From an uncultured Pelagibacteraceae bacterium (GTDB lineage: Bacteria; Pseudomonadota; Alphaproteobacteria; Pelagibacterales; Pelagibacteraceae): 64,000 nucleotides of DNA. Where the stretch lies: the NCBI GenBank assembly GCA_902591415.1, contig CACJAU010000002.1, positions 50,049-114,048 on the forward strand. The letters are read 5' to 3'. This document shows, one piece after another, positions 10,114 to 20,089 of this stretch. The notes under the pieces are model-generated. The model was not told the DNA's origin and searched no databases. It saw only the letters and a list, made by a program, of their open reading frames with translations. A program made the translations under genes and the position numbers. Numbering within the stretch: position 1 is the stretch's first letter; every line of letters begins with the position of its first letter.

Positions 10114-11006
10114 TTTGCAGGTAGTAAATTTTTAGATTTACTAGCGTTAATCATAGATTTTTGTAATTTTTCAAACGCTTTAGTTTCAATTTGCCGTATT
10201 CTCTCTCTACTAATCTTATATTTTTTACTTAAATCTTCTAAAGTTTCAGGTTCTTCAGAAAGCCTTCTTGCTGTGATTATCTCTTTTTCTCTCTCATTTA
10301 AAATTTTCATTGCACTTTTTAATAATTCCTTCTTGTCCTCATACTCTTGCTTTTGCGATACAATAAGTTCTTGATCTAAGCTATCGTCAACTAACCAATC
10401 TTGCCATTCATCGGTCTCCCCACTTTTGATAGGATCATTAAGAGATTTTTCTTGACCCATCATTCTTCTGTTCATATTTACAACTTCGTGTGACTCAACA
10501 TCTAGTCTTTTAGAAATTTCTTTAACTTGATCATCTTTTAAATCCCCATCTTGATTAGGAGCTATTTGGTTTTTAAGTTTCTTTAGATTAAAAAAAAGTT
10601 TTTTTTGAGCAGTTGTTGTACCCATTTTTACTAAACTCCATGATCTAAGTACATATTCTTGTATCGCAGCTTTAATCCACCACATAGCATATGTCGCTAG
10701 TCTAAAACCTTTATCAGGATCAAACTTTTTTACTGCCTGCATCAATCCTATATTTCCTTCTGATATTAATTCGTTAACAGGCAATCCGTAACCTCTATAA
10801 CCCATGGCTATTTTGGCAACTAATCTTAAATGACTAGTTACTAATTTATGTGCAGCTTTTAAATTTCCATTATCTCTCCAATTTTTAGCAAGCATATATT
10901 CTTCCTCTGCATCAAGCATAGGAAATTTTTTAATTTGAGCTAAATAAACAGATAACCCTCCAACCGAGGGAACTGGTAAATTACTTATTTGATTTTCTTG
11001 GTCCAT
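10110..11006 (-). CDS. rpoH: RpoH, heat-shock sigma factor (sigma-32)
   Basis: A 298-residue sigma-70-family factor. Region 2 is seen as [20 protein letters not shown] followed by [21 protein letters not shown]; the RpoH box [12 protein letters not shown] lies near the middle and distinguishes sigma-32 from housekeeping sigma; region 4 near the C-terminus has [19 protein letters not shown] with a helix-turn-helix. The N-terminal [17 protein letters not shown] is typical of alphaproteobacterial RpoH. The gene is convergent with purA (4-base shared TTAA) and lies 30 bases downstream of rluD on the same strand. It directs transcription of chaperone and protease genes; ftsH nearby may control its stability. 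Confidence 0.96.
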   Translation of the reverse strand: MDQENQISNLPVPSVGGLSVYLAQIKKFPMLDAEEEYMLAKNWRDNGNLKAAHKLVTSHLRLVAKIAMGYRGYGLPVNELISEGNIGLMQAVKKFDPDKGFRLATYAMWWIKAAIQEYVLRSWSLVKMGTTTAQKKLFFNLKKLKNQIAPNQDGDLKDDQVKEISKRLDVESHEVVNMNRRMMGQEKSLNDPIKSGETDEWQDWLVDDSLDQELIVSQKQEYEDKKELLKSAMKILNEREKEIITARRLSEEPETLEDLSKKYKISRERIRQIETKAFEKLQKSMINASKSKNLLPAN

Positions 11007-11036
11007 AACTTTTATTTATATATTAGATTACTTATT

Positions 11037-12017
11037 TCAACTGCTTAAATTCTCTAGTAATTTCAATATTTTTTTAAAACCATCAGGCAATTCTGAATTA
11101 AAATTCATCCATTTTTTTGTTTTGGGGTGAGCAAACCCAAGAGTTTTAGCATGCAATGCTTGCCCTGATAATTTGTTTAACCTAATAAAAAACTCATTAT
11201 TAATCTTTTTAAATCTTATATTTTTTTTTCCATACTGTTTATCTCCAAGCAGGGATGTTCCTTTATATTTTAAATGAACTCTAATTTGATGCGTTCTTCC
11301 TGTTTCTAATTCACATTCGAGTAAACTTATTTTAGGAATATCTTTAATATTAAAAACTTTAATGGTCTTATAGTTTGTAATAGCTTTCTTTCCATTAACT
11401 TCACTTACAGTCATTAATTGACGATTTTTTTTATCTCTTGAAATTAATGTACTTATTTTTCCATTTAAAGGTCTAACAACCCCCCAGGCTAAACATAGAT
11501 ATTTTCTCTCTATACTATGATTGCTAAACTGATCTCCTAAATTAGAGTGTGTTATGTTATTTTTTGCAATTACAAGTAATCCACTTGTATCTTTATCAAT
11601 TCTATGGACAATACCTGGTCTTAAAGGTCCATTAACATTAGATAATTTTTTTTTATACTTAAATAGTAAAGCATTAACTAATGTATTTTCATAGTTTCCA
11701 GCGCCAGGATGAACTACCATACCTTTTGGTTTATTGATTACCAAAATATCACTGTCCTCATATACGATATCAAGTTTTATTTTTTTTGGTTTTATACTTT
11801 GCTCATCGTTTTCAATAATATTTATTGAAATTAGATCTTTGATTTTAACTTTAGTTGAAGGGGATGTAAGTATCTTTTTATTGATTTTTACTTGTTCATT
11901 TTCAATTAATTTTTTTAAAAATGATCTTGTTAAATGATTTATATTTTCAGCTAAAAAAACATCTAATCTTTTCCCGCTGTTACTCTTATCAACTGAAAAT
12001 TTAATTGTATTATTCAT
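11037..12017 (-). CDS. rluD: RluD-family ribosomal large-subunit pseudouridine synthase
   Basis: The enzyme converts uridines of 23S rRNA to pseudouridine; RluD targets helix 69. The 326-residue protein has an N-terminal S4 RNA-binding domain (about 15-70, SGKRLDVFLAENI, LIENEQVKIN) and a catalytic domain with the HRIDKDTSGLLV motif, catalytic Asp141, and C-terminal HQIRVHLKYKG plus GQALHAKTLGF. Length fits RluC/RluD. It sits upstream of rpoH on the same strand, an order also seen in other Alphaproteobacteria. RluC cannot be excluded as the exact specificity. Confidence 0.92.
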   Translation of the reverse strand: MNNTIKFSVDKSNSGKRLDVFLAENINHLTRSFLKKLIENEQVKINKKILTSPSTKVKIKDLISINIIENDEQSIKPKKIKLDIVYEDSDILVINKPKGMVVHPGAGNYENTLVNALLFKYKKKLSNVNGPLRPGIVHRIDKDTSGLLVIAKNNITHSNLGDQFSNHSIERKYLCLAWGVVRPLNGKISTLISRDKKNRQLMTVSEVNGKKAITNYKTIKVFNIKDIPKISLLECELETGRTHQIRVHLKYKGTSLLGDKQYGKKNIRFKKINNEFFIRLNKLSGQALHAKTLGFAHPKTKKWMNFNSELPDGFKKILKLLENLSS

Positions 12018-12041
12018 AAATTGATTTAAATTAACCTTATT

Positions 12042-12119
12042 GCGCCGGTAGCTTCAACTGGATAGAGCGCCGGATTTCGGCTCCGGAGGTTATGGGTTCG
12101 ACTCCTATCCGGCGCACCA
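12042..12119 (+). tRNA. tRNA-Arg, anticodon TCG
   Basis: Acceptor arms GCGCCGG (12042-12048) and CCGGCGC (12109-12115) pair perfectly, with discriminator A and an encoded CCA (12117-12119). The anticodon stem CCGGA/TCCGG closes a seven-base loop TTTCGGC, giving anticodon TCG for CGN arginine codons. The T-arm is ATGGG-TTCGACT-CCTAT. The D-arm GCTT...GAGC has one more loop base than usual. The 3' end is only 3 bases from the stop codon of a convergent glycosyltransferase gene. Confidence 0.96.
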
Positions 12120-12122
12120 ATA

Positions 12123-12923
12123 TCAAACAACCCAGTTTAAAAACTTCTTTTTATTTTTAATTATATAATCAGGAAAACTTTCATCTATATCAATTTTTTT
12201 TAATTTTATTTTACGATCAAAAATATCCTGGCTTTTATGTATTTTTTCTTCAATTTTTTCTTCATTTAAATTTTCTTTATTAAATTCACCATGCGAGAAT
12301 GACTTAATTTTATTCAGTATTTGCGAAGGTGTTTGTAAGTAAGAAAAATGCCATCCACCTTTTATAATTTGTTGATTTAATTTATCAATTCTCCAAAAAG
12401 GATAATCTTTAAATTTTAAATTTCTTAATTTTTGCATTGTTTTTATATTTTTCTTTTTTGAAATTCTTGAGCCAATCCAACCGCTCTCATCTAAATTTTG
12501 TAAATTTAATTTGTACATAAACATTTTTTGAGAAAAGGCTATAAATTTTTTTTTATTATTTATTTCACTTAATTTTGTAAGATCTGGTATTTCATCTGAG
12601 TCAGATAAAATTATAAGGTCCTCTGGCGAAGCATTTTTAATGCCTTCAATTAGCGAGTTTCTTTGATGTTGTTCGATTGGCGACTCCCCACCAACGTGAT
12701 TTTCAAAATTTATTTCTTTTTTGTAGTCAGCAACAACATATATAATTTTTTCTTTAAATTTTGAAAATTTTTCCAAATCAAAATTCAATTTTTTTATTTT
12801 ACCCTGATGAGTTTTTGTAGACTCGGATATAACAAAATAATCTACATATTGATTTAAAATATTCAGTCGTAAGTCAACAATATGATCTTCATCAAAGTAT
12901 TGAAAGCAATCGTAAATAGCCAT
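12123..12923 (-). CDS. Glycosyltransferase family 17-like protein
   Basis: The 266-residue protein looks like family GT17, known mostly from eukaryotic beta-1,4-N-acetylglucosaminyltransferase III and from scattered bacterial proteins. Supporting features are the N-terminal YDCFQYFDEDHIVDLRLNIL, DYFVISESTKTHQGK, the E-x4-QRN element (80-89) and the metal-binding SDSDEIP motif at 107-113; GGWHFSYL lies in the C-terminal half. No signal peptide or membrane helix is seen, so it probably acts in the cytoplasm on a nucleotide-sugar donor. The stop is next to tRNA-Arg, and the start touches the stop of an FkbM methyltransferase gene, so the two are likely co-transcribed. The acceptor is unknown; a surface glycan is the best guess. 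Confidence 0.78.
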   Translation of the reverse strand: MAIYDCFQYFDEDHIVDLRLNILNQYVDYFVISESTKTHQGKIKKLNFDLEKFSKFKEKIIYVVADYKKEINFENHVGGESPIEQHQRNSLIEGIKNASPEDLIILSDSDEIPDLTKLSEINNKKKFIAFSQKMFMYKLNLQNLDESGWIGSRISKKKNIKTMQKLRNLKFKDYPFWRIDKLNQQIIKGGWHFSYLQTPSQILNKIKSFSHGEFNKENLNEEKIEEKIHKSQDIFDRKIKLKKIDIDESFPDYIIKNKKKFLNWVV

Positions 12924-13867
12924 TAATTAAAATAATTATCCTCTAATTCATTTATTTCTTCATTTTTGATCTCTAATCTTTTTAATAAAATTTGTAATAA
13001 TTTTAATTGACCAAATATTAACATGAGACTTATAAATTTTTCTTTATTCTCTTTAATTAACTCTTTACCAATTTTGTCATGAAAATTTGGAATAAAGATC
13101 ATCTCAGCTTCAGCAGGTATCCTTGTGCTATGACTGCCAATACCTTTCCAATCAATTAAAACATAATTAAATTCAAAAAGTTTATTAAGCAGTTGATTCC
13201 AACTAGGAACGTCTTTGTACATAGAAAAAAAATGTGCTTCTATTTTAATCAGAAGTGGACGATAATTTCCTAAGCCTTTCAAAATTTCAAGTTCAGCACC
13301 TTGAGTATCAATTTTTAAATAATCTAATGTTTTAATTTCTAATTTTGAAAGTTGATTGGCTAAGGTATCACACTCAACTTCAGTTATACGTGTTACTTTA
13401 TAATTTTCAAAGTCTTTAGTTTTAATATTGTGCAATTCAAAGGTTTGTGGATCAGGTTCATACATTGAAGAACTTCCAAGTCTGTTGCCTAAAATGTATA
13501 ATTTCTTCTTCTCTTTTTTGCTCCATAAACCTTTATTAATTACATATTTTTTTTCTTTTAATTTTTCAGCCTCTTCTTTAATTGGTTCAATTAATATATC
13601 TTCAAAAAATGAATTATATTTATTTGGAAAAAAATTATCAGAGTTAAACCCGCCTTGAGCTCCAACATCTAGTGCAAAAATTTTATTATCATTTAATAAA
13701 TTTTTTATTATTTTTCTTAAATCGTGCTTTTCATTACTTTTGTAACCTTTTTCACTTAAATAATTAATTACTCTTCTATTTAATTTCGAGGCAAGCAATA
13801 ATTTAAAAATTAATGGCAATATTATTTTGACAAAACTTCTAATGATCTTGAGAAACTTTTTTTTCAT
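12923..13867 (-). CDS. FkbM-family SAM-dependent methyltransferase
   Basis: This 314-residue protein has the class I methyltransferase motif I LDVGAQGG at 66-73, an acidic post-I segment (LIEPIKEEAEKL), and the FkbM signature LKIDTQGAELEILKG in the second half. FkbM enzymes usually O-methylate sugars of polysaccharides or natural products. An N-terminal hydrophobic stretch (about 8-27, FLKIIRSFVKIILPLIFKLL) could be an amphipathic membrane contact. It abuts the GT17-like gene and lies 10 bases from the upstream oxygenase-like gene, all on the minus strand. The substrate is unknown; neighbours point to surface glycan decoration. Confidence 0.85.
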   Translation of the reverse strand: MKKKFLKIIRSFVKIILPLIFKLLLASKLNRRVINYLSEKGYKSNEKHDLRKIIKNLLNDNKIFALDVGAQGGFNSDNFFPNKYNSFFEDILIEPIKEEAEKLKEKKYVINKGLWSKKEKKKLYILGNRLGSSSMYEPDPQTFELHNIKTKDFENYKVTRITEVECDTLANQLSKLEIKTLDYLKIDTQGAELEILKGLGNYRPLLIKIEAHFFSMYKDVPSWNQLLNKLFEFNYVLIDWKGIGSHSTRIPAEAEMIFIPNFHDKIGKELIKENKEKFISLMLIFGQLKLLQILLKRLEIKNEEINELEDNYFN

Positions 13868-13877
13868 CTTTTTACAA

Positions 13878-14585
13878 TTATTTTTTTGTAAATGTAGTTA
13901 ACCCTATTTTTTTTCCTTCAATTAAAGATGATGAACAATGAAGTCTAGTCCTATCAAAAATTAACATTGAACCTAATTCCCACTCATACACTACATCTAT
14001 TTCTAAACCTGCAAGATTCTCGATTTTTTCATGTTTTAAATATTTCTCGTGCTCTTTTTTATTGAAATCCTTTTTTTCATACATTTTTAAATGTTCAGAA
14101 GATCTAATATTTTGACCGTATTTTAAATCTTTTATTTTTAATTCACTTTCATCTATAGTAAAATTTGTTGAATTTCCATAAAATCTATTTTTAAAAATGA
14201 CCGTACTTCCTTTAGAAGTAAGTGGAATTAAAGTCTGCTTAAAAATAATTTCATTTAAATCAAACCCAGCATCTACATGTAAACCTATAGGATTGTAGCT
14301 TTCTTGAAAAAGACCCAATATATCATCATTTTTTTCATCTTTAAGATTATCCATTTTAAAATCACCAATTTCATTTTTCACTTTTTTATAAAATAGATTT
14401 TCTAGTTCCTCATTATAATTTTTCAGCCACCTTTTTTTAATAACATTTTGTTTTTTGTTGTGAACCGTAGTGGGTAAATTTTTATATAAATTCAAAAATT
14501 TTTTTATCTCATTGTTATCAAATAAGTTTCTAATAATTTTTGGAGGACCTTCTAATTTTTTTATTTTGTCAATATTTTTATGCAT
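13878..14585 (-). CDS. Putative Fe(II)/2-oxoglutarate-type oxygenase
   Basis: The 235-residue protein is not recognised by name. It contains GLHVDAGF, an H-x-D pair (His103, Asp105), and 110 residues later LHCSSS (His216) followed by GLTTFTK at the C-terminus. That spacing and the beta-rich surroundings (TVIFKNRF, VVYEWELGSMLIFDRTRLHC) match the double-stranded beta-helix fold of Fe(II)/2-oxoglutarate oxygenases, where these residues bind iron. It lacks a signal peptide. It lies between an FkbM methyltransferase and an ABC-2 permease gene with 3-10 base spacing. A role in hydroxylating a sugar or lipid of the same cluster is inference. Confidence 0.55.
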   Translation of the reverse strand: MHKNIDKIKKLEGPPKIIRNLFDNNEIKKFLNLYKNLPTTVHNKKQNVIKKRWLKNYNEELENLFYKKVKNEIGDFKMDNLKDEKNDDILGLFQESYNPIGLHVDAGFDLNEIIFKQTLIPLTSKGSTVIFKNRFYGNSTNFTIDESELKIKDLKYGQNIRSSEHLKMYEKKDFNKKEHEKYLKHEKIENLAGLEIDVVYEWELGSMLIFDRTRLHCSSSLIEGKKIGLTTFTKK

Positions 14586-14588
14586 AAT

Positions 14589-15380
14589 TTATTCACCCAT
14601 ATTAATTAAAGTTCCTCTATTCTTAGCTCCGCTATACGATAAGTAAAAAATGATTACTCCAATTACAAAATATATAAATGATATTATTATAGCTTTTACT
14701 ATTTGAACATAATTTACGCTATCATAGATTAATATATTTCTCATTTCTTCAAAAATATGAACTAATGGAAGCATTCTTGCTATGATTTGAAGCCATTCTG
14801 GCAAAATTTCTACTGGATAATATATGCAACCTAATGGCGCTAAAAAGAATAAGCTTGCCCAAGCAATATTCTCAAAGGATGGTCCATATCTCACCAGGCC
14901 TGAAGTTACTAAAAGACCTAGGGTAACTCCGAAAATATATAACGTTATTAATAAAAATACTAATGGAGCACCAATTTTAAAAATAGAAACTCCAAAAAAT
15001 GGAATAGCCAAAATAGCCGCCGGAATCATACCAATCAAAGTTCTAAATATTGCAGTTAAAGTTAGAGCTGCAATAATTTCACTTAATTTGATTGGCGCAA
15101 TAAATAAATTTGTAAAATTTCTGCTCCAAATCTCTTCTAGAAACATCATGTTATAACTAATACTTGATCTAAAAAGGAAATCATAAAGTATCGCTGCACT
15201 CAAAATTATACCTACTGTATTTTCATAAAAAGTCGAACTTAATGTAAAAAATTTTGATATAAAACCCCATAAAAAAATTTGAATTGATGGCCAATATATT
15301 AAGTCTAATATTCTCGGAAATGATCCTTTTATCAAATATATATGCCTCAAACTTAAAGCAAAAATTTTATTCCAGTTCAT
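14589..15380 (-). CDS. ABC-2 type transporter permease
   Basis: A 263-residue polytopic protein with about six membrane helices and the ABC-2 permease layout: an N-terminal amphipathic region (RHIYLIKGSFPRILDLIYWPS), then ETVGIILSAAILYDFLF, and the LAPLGCIYYPVEILPEWLQ loop between late helices typical of the family. I place the start at the ATG 15380, because AGGAG stands at good spacing before it; a TTG 15 bases earlier is also open. It overlaps the ATPase gene by 14 bases. The pair would export a substrate, perhaps a drug, lipid or glycan; the sequence does not say which. Confidence 0.9.
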   Translation of the reverse strand: MNWNKIFALSLRHIYLIKGSFPRILDLIYWPSIQIFLWGFISKFFTLSSTFYENTVGIILSAAILYDFLFRSSISYNMMFLEEIWSRNFTNLFIAPIKLSEIIAALTLTAIFRTLIGMIPAAILAIPFFGVSIFKIGAPLVFLLITLYIFGVTLGLLVTSGLVRYGPSFENIAWASLFFLAPLGCIYYPVEILPEWLQIIARMLPLVHIFEEMRNILIYDSVNYVQIVKAIIISFIYFVIGVIIFYLSYSGAKNRGTLINMGE

Positions 15381-16101
15381 TTTTGCTCCTAGCAATTTTT
15401 AAAAATGTTTCATCCAAATTTTTCCTTCCATGTTTATCAATTAGCTCACTACAAGTTCCGCTGTCGACTATTTTGCCTTGCTTCATCATGATGACCTTAT
15501 TACATAATCTTTCAACTTCTTTCATATTATGAGATGCTAACAAAATAGTTAGTTCATTGTTTTTTTTGTATTTTTCAATGTATTCTCTTACAAAATCACC
15601 AATATCGGGATCAAGACTTGCTGTAGGCTCATCTAAAAATAAAAGTTTGGGTTTATTTATTAATGATTTAGCAAGAGCTACACGATTTTTTTGGCCAGAT
15701 GATAACTCACCAGTTTTTTTGTTTAGAAAATCTTGTAAATTTAAATCCTCAATCAATTCTACAATCCTTTTTTGGATTTCTTTTACTCCGTATAATCTAG
15801 CATAAACTTCTAGATTTTGTTTTACTGTGAGTTTTTTTGGCAGCTCAATGTAAGGAGATGCGAAATTCATTGAACTTAATAATCTAATTCTATTTTTAGG
15901 AATAAGACTAATTTCATCTATGAAAATTTGCCCACTAGTGGGAGTTATTAATCCAAGCATCATACCAATGGAGGTTGTTTTTCCGCATCCATTAGGCCCC
16001 AGAAGACCCAGGGTTTTATTTTTTTCAATAATAAATGATATATTATCGACAGCTATAGTAGACTTAAACTTTTTAACGAGATTTTTTACTTCTATTTTCA
16101 T
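15367..16101 (-). CDS. ABC transporter ATP-binding protein (ABC-2 exporter partner)
   Basis: The 244-residue ATPase has Walker A GPNGCGKT (35-42), signature LSSGQ (133-137), Walker B LLFLDEP (153-159) and the switch histidine in LLASHNMKEVERL. The resemblance is to the CcmA/DrrA/NodI type that drives ABC-2 permeases. Its stop lies inside the permease gene start, so the two are translationally coupled, and its start overlaps the Sua5 gene by 4 bases. Substrate unknown. Confidence 0.94.
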   Translation of the reverse strand: MKIEVKNLVKKFKSTIAVDNISFIIEKNKTLGLLGPNGCGKTTSIGMMLGLITPTSGQIFIDEISLIPKNRIRLLSSMNFASPYIELPKKLTVKQNLEVYARLYGVKEIQKRIVELIEDLNLQDFLNKKTGELSSGQKNRVALAKSLINKPKLLFLDEPTASLDPDIGDFVREYIEKYKKNNELTILLASHNMKEVERLCNKVIMMKQGKIVDSGTCSELIDKHGRKNLDETFLKIARSKNELE

Positions 16102-17057
16102 TTGAAATTTGATGCTTTTTTTATTCTATCGTTAATTGCTATTCCAGCGCCTATTTTAGGAATTTTATTTATTTGAATTTTTTTATATCCTTTTTTTTTT
16201 ATTATCCTAAAAATCTTATATAGATTATAAGCTGCCTCATCTAAATTTGACCTTTTGCTCATACTAAAAAAATTTTTGTTATTTTTGTATTTATTACCAA
16301 GATACATAAAAGCACTTTTTTTATCATGTTTATTTTGATTTATTAAAACAGGTATACCTGGAGAGTAATGTCTTTTCATCATCCCTGGTGATTTAATTTT
16401 TTTATTTTCAAATTTTTGTTTCATTTTAAGTTTTAAAACTTTTTCAATAGAATTTTTATTTATTATTCCAGGTCTTAAAATTGTAGGGAAATTTGTCAAA
16501 TCAATCACAGTTGACTCAATGCCAATTTTTGATCTTCCTCCATTTATTATAATTTTAATTTTGTTCTTAAAATCCTCAAAAACATCTAAAGCATTAATTG
16601 GACTTACTTTGTTTGACTTATTTGCACTTGGCATTGCTAAAGGAAAATTAATCTTTTTCAATATTGATCTAATGATCTTATGTTTAGGAAATCTCACTGC
16701 TATAGTTTTTAATTTAGCTGAAGCAAGAGGTTGAATTTTAGATTTAGCCTTTTTTTTTAAAACAAATGTAATTGGTCCTGGGCAAAAATTTTTATATAAC
16801 TTTAAAAAATAATCATTTAATACAATATCATTTTTTGCTTTGTCTAAATTAAAGTAATGGATTATTAATGGATTTGATTTTGGTCTACCTTTTAATTTAA
16901 ATATCTTTTTAATTGAAGATTTTTTATATGCATTTCCACCAATGCCATAAACTGTTTCTGTTGGTAAAGCAGCTACATCACCATTATTCAAACAATTAAT
17001 AGTTTTTTTTAGATTTTTTTTGTTGAAAGTAAATATATTTGAATAGCTATTTTTCAT
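16098..17057 (-). CDS. tsaC: Sua5/YrdC-type L-threonylcarbamoyladenylate synthase
   Basis: This enzyme makes threonylcarbamoyl-AMP from threonine, bicarbonate and ATP, the first step of t6A37 modification in tRNAs that read ANN codons. The 319-residue protein is the long Sua5 form: a YrdC domain (about 1-205) with PTETVYGIGGNA, FKLKGRPKSNPL, FCPGPITFVL, AVRFPKH, PSANKSNKVSP and ESTVIDL, then a linker with the GMMKRHYSPGIPV block and a C-terminal Sua5 domain. It is the first gene of the minus-strand run with the ABC exporter and is divergent from xseB. Function in core translation contrasts with the sugar genes downstream. Confidence 0.94.
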   Translation of the reverse strand: MKNSYSNIFTFNKKNLKKTINCLNNGDVAALPTETVYGIGGNAYKKSSIKKIFKLKGRPKSNPLIIHYFNLDKAKNDIVLNDYFLKLYKNFCPGPITFVLKKKAKSKIQPLASAKLKTIAVRFPKHKIIRSILKKINFPLAMPSANKSNKVSPINALDVFEDFKNKIKIIINGGRSKIGIESTVIDLTNFPTILRPGIINKNSIEKVLKLKMKQKFENKKIKSPGMMKRHYSPGIPVLINQNKHDKKSAFMYLGNKYKNNKNFFSMSKRSNLDEAAYNLYKIFRIIKKKGYKKIQINKIPKIGAGIAINDRIKKASNFK

Positions 17058-17078
17058 AATGTTATTATTATTTATTTG

Positions 17079-17288
17079 ATGAAAAATGAAAATATTCCAG
17101 CTGATATAAAAAGTAAATCATTAAAAGAAACTCGGGATGAAATTGACGCTATTTTGAGAAAATTGGAAAGTCAAGAGACTAATTTAGGTGATTCTATTGG
17201 AGACTACCAAAGATTAATTCAACTTAATAAACACATAGATTTTTTATTTAAAAAAAAATTTAAAGAAATCTCAGATAATAATGAGTAA
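17079..17288 (+). CDS. xseB: XseB, exodeoxyribonuclease VII small subunit
   Basis: A 69-residue helical protein with the family pattern LKETRDEIDAILRKLESQE followed by LGDSIGDYQRLIQLNKHI. XseB subunits bind several-fold to XseA and help degrade single-stranded DNA into oligonucleotides. I use the ATG at 17079; a TTG just before it is also in frame. It lies 6 bases before ispA, the standard alphaproteobacterial xseB-ispA-dxs string. xseA is not in the window. Confidence 0.9.
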   Translation: MKNENIPADIKSKSLKETRDEIDAILRKLESQETNLGDSIGDYQRLIQLNKHIDFLFKKKFKEISDNNE

Positions 17289-17294
17289 TTAAGA

Positions 17295-18170
17295 ATGATT
17301 AAAAAAAAATTATTAAAAAATGCAAAAAAAGTTGACTTATTCTTAAATAATTTTTTGAATAAACAAAAAAAATCTTTGTTAATAAAACCTATGAAGTATG
17401 GTGTTATTTCTGGAGGAAAAAAAATTAGATCTACAATAATTTTTGATTTTGGAAAAATATTTAATCTAAGTGAAAAAAAACTTATTAATATATGTGCTGC
17501 AGTAGAATGCATTCATTCTTATTCTCTAATTCATGATGATTTACCTTGTATGGATAATGACAAAATGAGAAGAGGTAAGCCATCAACGCATATCAAATTT
17601 GGTGAAGCCTCAGCCGTACTAGCAGGCAGTTCTTTACTTACATTAGCTTTTGAAATTATAGCAGAAGAAAAATATTTACTTAATTATAAAATGAAAAATG
17701 AAATTATAAAGTTTCTAGCTAGTTGTTCGGGACACACTGGTATTGCTGGCGGACAAGAATTAGATTTAAAATTTGAAAATAAGAATATGAAAATAAATCA
17801 AATTATTGATATGCAAAAGAAAAAAACCGGAAAATTATTTAATTTCTGTTTGTACGCAGTGGGAGTAATAGCCAAGAAATCGAAAAAAGCAAAAAATGAT
17901 TTAAGTAATTTGGGGGAAGAAATCGGTTTGTTATTTCAACTAGCTGATGATTTTTTGGATAAAAAGGGATCTAAACGCTTGCTAGGAAAACCAGTTAAAA
18001 AAGATAACAAAAAAGGTAAATCAACTTTATTAAACTTAATGGGAGAAAAAAAAGCTTATTTGTATGCAAATAATTTAAAGAAAAAAATATTGCGTAAATT
18101 AAAAAAACATGGAAAAAAAGCAAAAGATTTGACTAATACAATTGAATTTATTTTGGAGAGAAAATTTTAA
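17295..18170 (+). CDS. ispA: IspA, farnesyl-diphosphate synthase
   Basis: IspA condenses isopentenyl and allylic diphosphates to geranyl and farnesyl diphosphate. The 291-residue protein has GGKKIR near 40-45, the first aspartate-rich motif DDLPCMD (81-87), [22 protein letters not shown] and the second motif DDFLD. These are the short-chain prenyl synthase hallmarks. Its stop overlaps the dxs start by one base. The product feeds quinone side chains (ispB in this window), undecaprenyl phosphate and any retinal precursors for the proteorhodopsin. Confidence 0.94.
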   Translation: MIKKKLLKNAKKVDLFLNNFLNKQKKSLLIKPMKYGVISGGKKIRSTIIFDFGKIFNLSEKKLINICAAVECIHSYSLIHDDLPCMDNDKMRRGKPSTHIKFGEASAVLAGSSLLTLAFEIIAEEKYLLNYKMKNEIIKFLASCSGHTGIAGGQELDLKFENKNMKINQIIDMQKKKTGKLFNFCLYAVGVIAKKSKKAKNDLSNLGEEIGLLFQLADDFLDKKGSKRLLGKPVKKDNKKGKSTLLNLMGEKKAYLYANNLKKKILRKLKKHGKKAKDLTNTIEFILERKF

Positions 18171-20089
18171 TGGGTAGACTTATTAAACAAATAAACTTTC
18201 CTGCAGATTTAAGAAAATTTAAGAAAGATGATCTTAGAAAAATCTCAGATGAATTAAGAGATGAACTGGTGGATGTCGTTTCTGAAACAGGAGGACATTT
18301 AGGTGCTGGTTTAGGAGTAGTCGAATTAACTGTAGCTTTACATTATGTTTTTGATACACCTAAAGACAAATTAGTTTGGGATGTAAGTCATCAGTGTTAT
18401 CCTCATAAAATTATAACTGGACGAAGAGAAAAAATTAAAACCCTACGTAAGGGTGGTGGTCTATCAGGATTTACTAAACGAACTGAGAGTGAGTATGATC
18501 CTTTTGGCGCAGCTCACAGTTCTACATCTATTTCCTCAACACTTGGAATGGCAGTTGCAAAAAAATTATCAAATAACAATAATAATGTAATAGCGGTTAT
18601 TGGGGATGGAGCGATGAGTGCGGGGATGGCTTACGAAGCAATGAACAATGCTGGCGCTCTAAAATCAAAACTAATAGTTATTTTAAATGATAACGATATG
18701 TCAATAGCAAGGCCTGTTGGAGCTATGAGCAAATATTTGGCAAAACTTTTATCAGGTAAATTATATTTTAGTTTTAGAGAAACATTAAAAATGATTATTT
18801 CATCTTTTTCAAAAAGGTTTAGTCAAAAAGCTGGTAAGGCCGAGGATTTATTAAGAAATATTGTAACTGGGGGAACATTATTTAGCGAACTAGGTTTTTA
18901 TTATGTTGGGCCAATAGACGGTCATGACGTAGAAAATTTAGTTCAAATTTTTGAAAATGTGAAAAATTCAAATCATCAAGGACCTGTATTAATTCACGTT
19001 AGAACACAAAAAGGAAAAGGATATAAACCAGCAGAAGACTCAGGTGACAAATATCACGGCGTATCTAAATTTAATGTTTCTACTGGTGAACAAGCTAAAT
19101 CAAAATCAAATGTTCCATCTTATACTAAGGTTTTTGCTGAAACTTTAATTAAACACGCTGAGCAAGATACAAAAATCATTGGTATTACGGGAGCTATGCC
19201 ATCAGGAACAGGTTTAAATTTATTTGAAAAAAAATTCCCAGATAGAACGTTTGATGTGGGAATAGCTGAACAGCATGCAGTCACATTTGCAGCAGGATTA
19301 GCGACAGAGGGATATAAGCCTTATGCTGCAATCTACTCTACTTTTCTTCAAAGAGCTTATGATCAAGTTGTTCATGATGTAGCTTTACAATCATTGCCTG
19401 TAAGATTTGCTATTGACCGTGCGGGGCTAGTTGGTGCAGATGGACCAACACATGCTGGTTCTTTCGATATTACTTATCTTTCAACTTTACCAAATTTTGT
19501 TGTTATGGCAGCAAGTGATGAATCAGAATTGGTTAAAATGATAAATACCTCAGTAAATATAAATGACCGCCCATCGGCTTTTAGATACCCGAGAGGAAAT
19601 GGAATCGGTGTTGAGCTGCCGTCTATAAAAGAAATTCTTGAAATTGGTAAAGGAAGAATAATTAAAGAAGGAAAAAAAGTAGCTTTAATAAATTTTGGAA
19701 CACGATTAGAAGAATGTAAAAAAGCTTCAGAAGAACTTTTGAAAAAAGGAATAGATTGTACAATAATAGATGCAAGATTTGCAAAACCATTAGATGAAAA
19801 ATTAATTATAGAAGTAGCATCAAATCACGAAGTATTAATAACAATTGAAGAAGGTTCTATAGGTGGTTTTGGGTCTCATGTAATGCAATTTTTATCAGAC
19901 AGAGGAGTGTTTGACAGAGGTTTAAAATTCAGATCTATGATATTACCAGATATTTTTATAGATCAAGATACACCAGAGAAAATGTACGAAACTGCAGGCT
20001 TGAATAGTTCATCTATAGCTAACAAAGTTGAAGAGACACTTAACTCTAATATTATTTTAGCTAAAAATAGAAATAAGATTTCTAATTAA
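18170..20089 (+). CDS. dxs: Dxs, 1-deoxy-D-xylulose-5-phosphate synthase
   Basis: Dxs is a thiamine-diphosphate enzyme that makes DXP from pyruvate and glyceraldehyde-3-phosphate, the first step of the MEP isoprenoid pathway. The 639-residue protein shows [11 protein letters not shown], the TPP motif [18 protein letters not shown] with later [16 protein letters not shown], the transketolase-like [18 protein letters not shown] and [15 protein letters not shown]. Length is normal. It is the last gene of xseB-ispA-dxs and shares its TTAA stop with convergent aroC. It needs thiamine diphosphate, tying it to thiD upstream. Confidence 0.98.
   Translation: MGRLIKQINFPADLRKFKKDDLRKISDELRDELVDVVSETGGHLGAGLGVVELTVALHYVFDTPKDKLVWDVSHQCYPHKIITGRREKIKTLRKGGGLSGFTKRTESEYDPFGAAHSSTSISSTLGMAVAKKLSNNNNNVIAVIGDGAMSAGMAYEAMNNAGALKSKLIVILNDNDMSIARPVGAMSKYLAKLLSGKLYFSFRETLKMIISSFSKRFSQKAGKAEDLLRNIVTGGTLFSELGFYYVGPIDGHDVENLVQIFENVKNSNHQGPVLIHVRTQKGKGYKPAEDSGDKYHGVSKFNVSTGEQAKSKSNVPSYTKVFAETLIKHAEQDTKIIGITGAMPSGTGLNLFEKKFPDRTFDVGIAEQHAVTFAAGLATEGYKPYAAIYSTFLQRAYDQVVHDVALQSLPVRFAIDRAGLVGADGPTHAGSFDITYLSTLPNFVVMAASDESELVKMINTSVNINDRPSAFRYPRGNGIGVELPSIKEILEIGKGRIIKEGKKVALINFGTRLEECKKASEELLKKGIDCTIIDARFAKPLDEKLIIEVASNHEVLITIEEGSIGGFGSHVMQFLSDRGVFDRGLKFRSMILPDIFIDQDTPEKMYETAGLNSSSIANKVEETLNSNIILAKNRNKISN

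Noticed and set aside
12042..12119. tRNA-Arg as an integration site with a duplicated 3' end
   Set aside because: I looked for a second copy of the tRNA 3' end downstream and for an integrase and found neither, so there is no support for an integrated element.
14824..15156. A 110-codon open frame antisense to the ABC-2 permease gene
   Set aside because: It is fully covered by the permease frame, has no ribosome site, and its composition mirrors the membrane protein opposite.
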